From NCBI GenBank assembly GCA_937896835.1, contig CALBOJ010000100.1:1-5168 (forward strand): a stretch of 5,168 nucleotides of DNA. Reading direction: 5' to 3'. The stretch comes from an uncultured Collinsella sp. Lineage in GTDB: Bacteria > Actinomycetota > Coriobacteriia > Coriobacteriales > Coriobacteriaceae. The notes below the pieces were generated by a model, which ran no database searches, was not told the origin of the DNA, and saw only the letters and a list, made by a program, of their open reading frames with translations. A program made the position numbers and the translations under genes. The first letter of the stretch is position 1. Every line of letters starts with the position of its first letter. This document shows, one piece after another, positions 5,097-5,168 of this stretch.

Positions 5097-5168
5097 GAAT
5101 CACAAAAATTTAAAAGGTGACGCATAATTTCTTTCGCAAATTGACAACCGCATAGCGGAACACGGCCC

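Larger units (their letters stand above)
4785..5168. other. Regulatory upstream region with no confirmed gene
   Basis: These 384 bases separate the start of the minus-strand regulator from the window edge. They hold a 9-bp direct repeat next to the regulator start, a candidate minus-strand promoter, a possible 39-codon minus-strand ORF, a 14-bp palindrome and a candidate plus-strand promoter. Base composition alternates between GC-rich stretches and AT-rich ones around 4861-4906, 5009-5018 and 5078-5146. After about 5111 all three plus frames hit stops, so no divergent coding region begins inside the window; its start, if any, lies beyond 5168. Confidence 0.55.

Noticed and set aside
5141..5146. 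Perfect TTGACA -35 hexamer
   Set aside because: The -10 position 16-18 bp downstream falls in GC-rich CGGCCC at the window edge, which does not resemble TATAAT; may be chance.

Overview
The window looks like chromosomal DNA from a high-GC anaerobic actinobacterium. It best fits class Coriobacteriia, and Collinsella is my best guess. The reasons are the C/G-ending codon use in two of the three complete genes, the GTG and ATG starts with GGAG-like ribosome binding sites, and a very large MalT-like ATPase regulator carrying a SARP/BTAD DNA-binding end, a gene type I associate with this class. The taxonomic guess is inference; no rRNA or other marker gene is present.

Layout from left to right: (1) positions 1-62 hold the last 19 codons of a plus-strand gene that cannot be identified. 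(2) Positions 63-383 are a non-coding gap. Its left part is rich in inverted and direct repeats, with hairpins at 137-161 and 223-252. Its right part (231-383) is almost free of A on the plus strand. (3) Positions 384-1271 encode a class I SAM-dependent methyltransferase of unknown substrate; its codon choice changes sharply from the 5' to the 3' half. (4) Positions 1272-1429 are a short intergenic stretch with a weak possible terminator, a candidate promoter and a GC-rich hairpin. (5) Positions 1430-1729 encode a YhbY-family (CRS1/YhbY domain) RNA-binding, ribosome-associated protein. (6) A strong intrinsic terminator at 1756-1789 ends yhbY, and its T-tract contains the stop codon of the converging gene. 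(7) Positions 1788-4784 on the minus strand encode a 998-residue STAND-type ATPase transcription factor with a C-terminal SARP-type winged helix and BTAD domain. (8) Positions 4785-5168 are a long upstream region with repeats, a 14-bp perfect palindrome, candidate promoters in both directions and a possible 39-codon minus-strand ORF.

The genes do not form an obvious pathway. The methyltransferase and yhbY run in the same direction but are 158 bp apart and probably have separate promoters. The large regulator is transcribed towards yhbY. Its target is not visible; regulators of this type often control a neighbour, and an unseen divergent gene right of 5168 would be the first candidate. I found no mobile element, CRISPR array, tRNA or rRNA. 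The parts least explained by known features are the two long intergenic regions (63-383 and 4785-5168).
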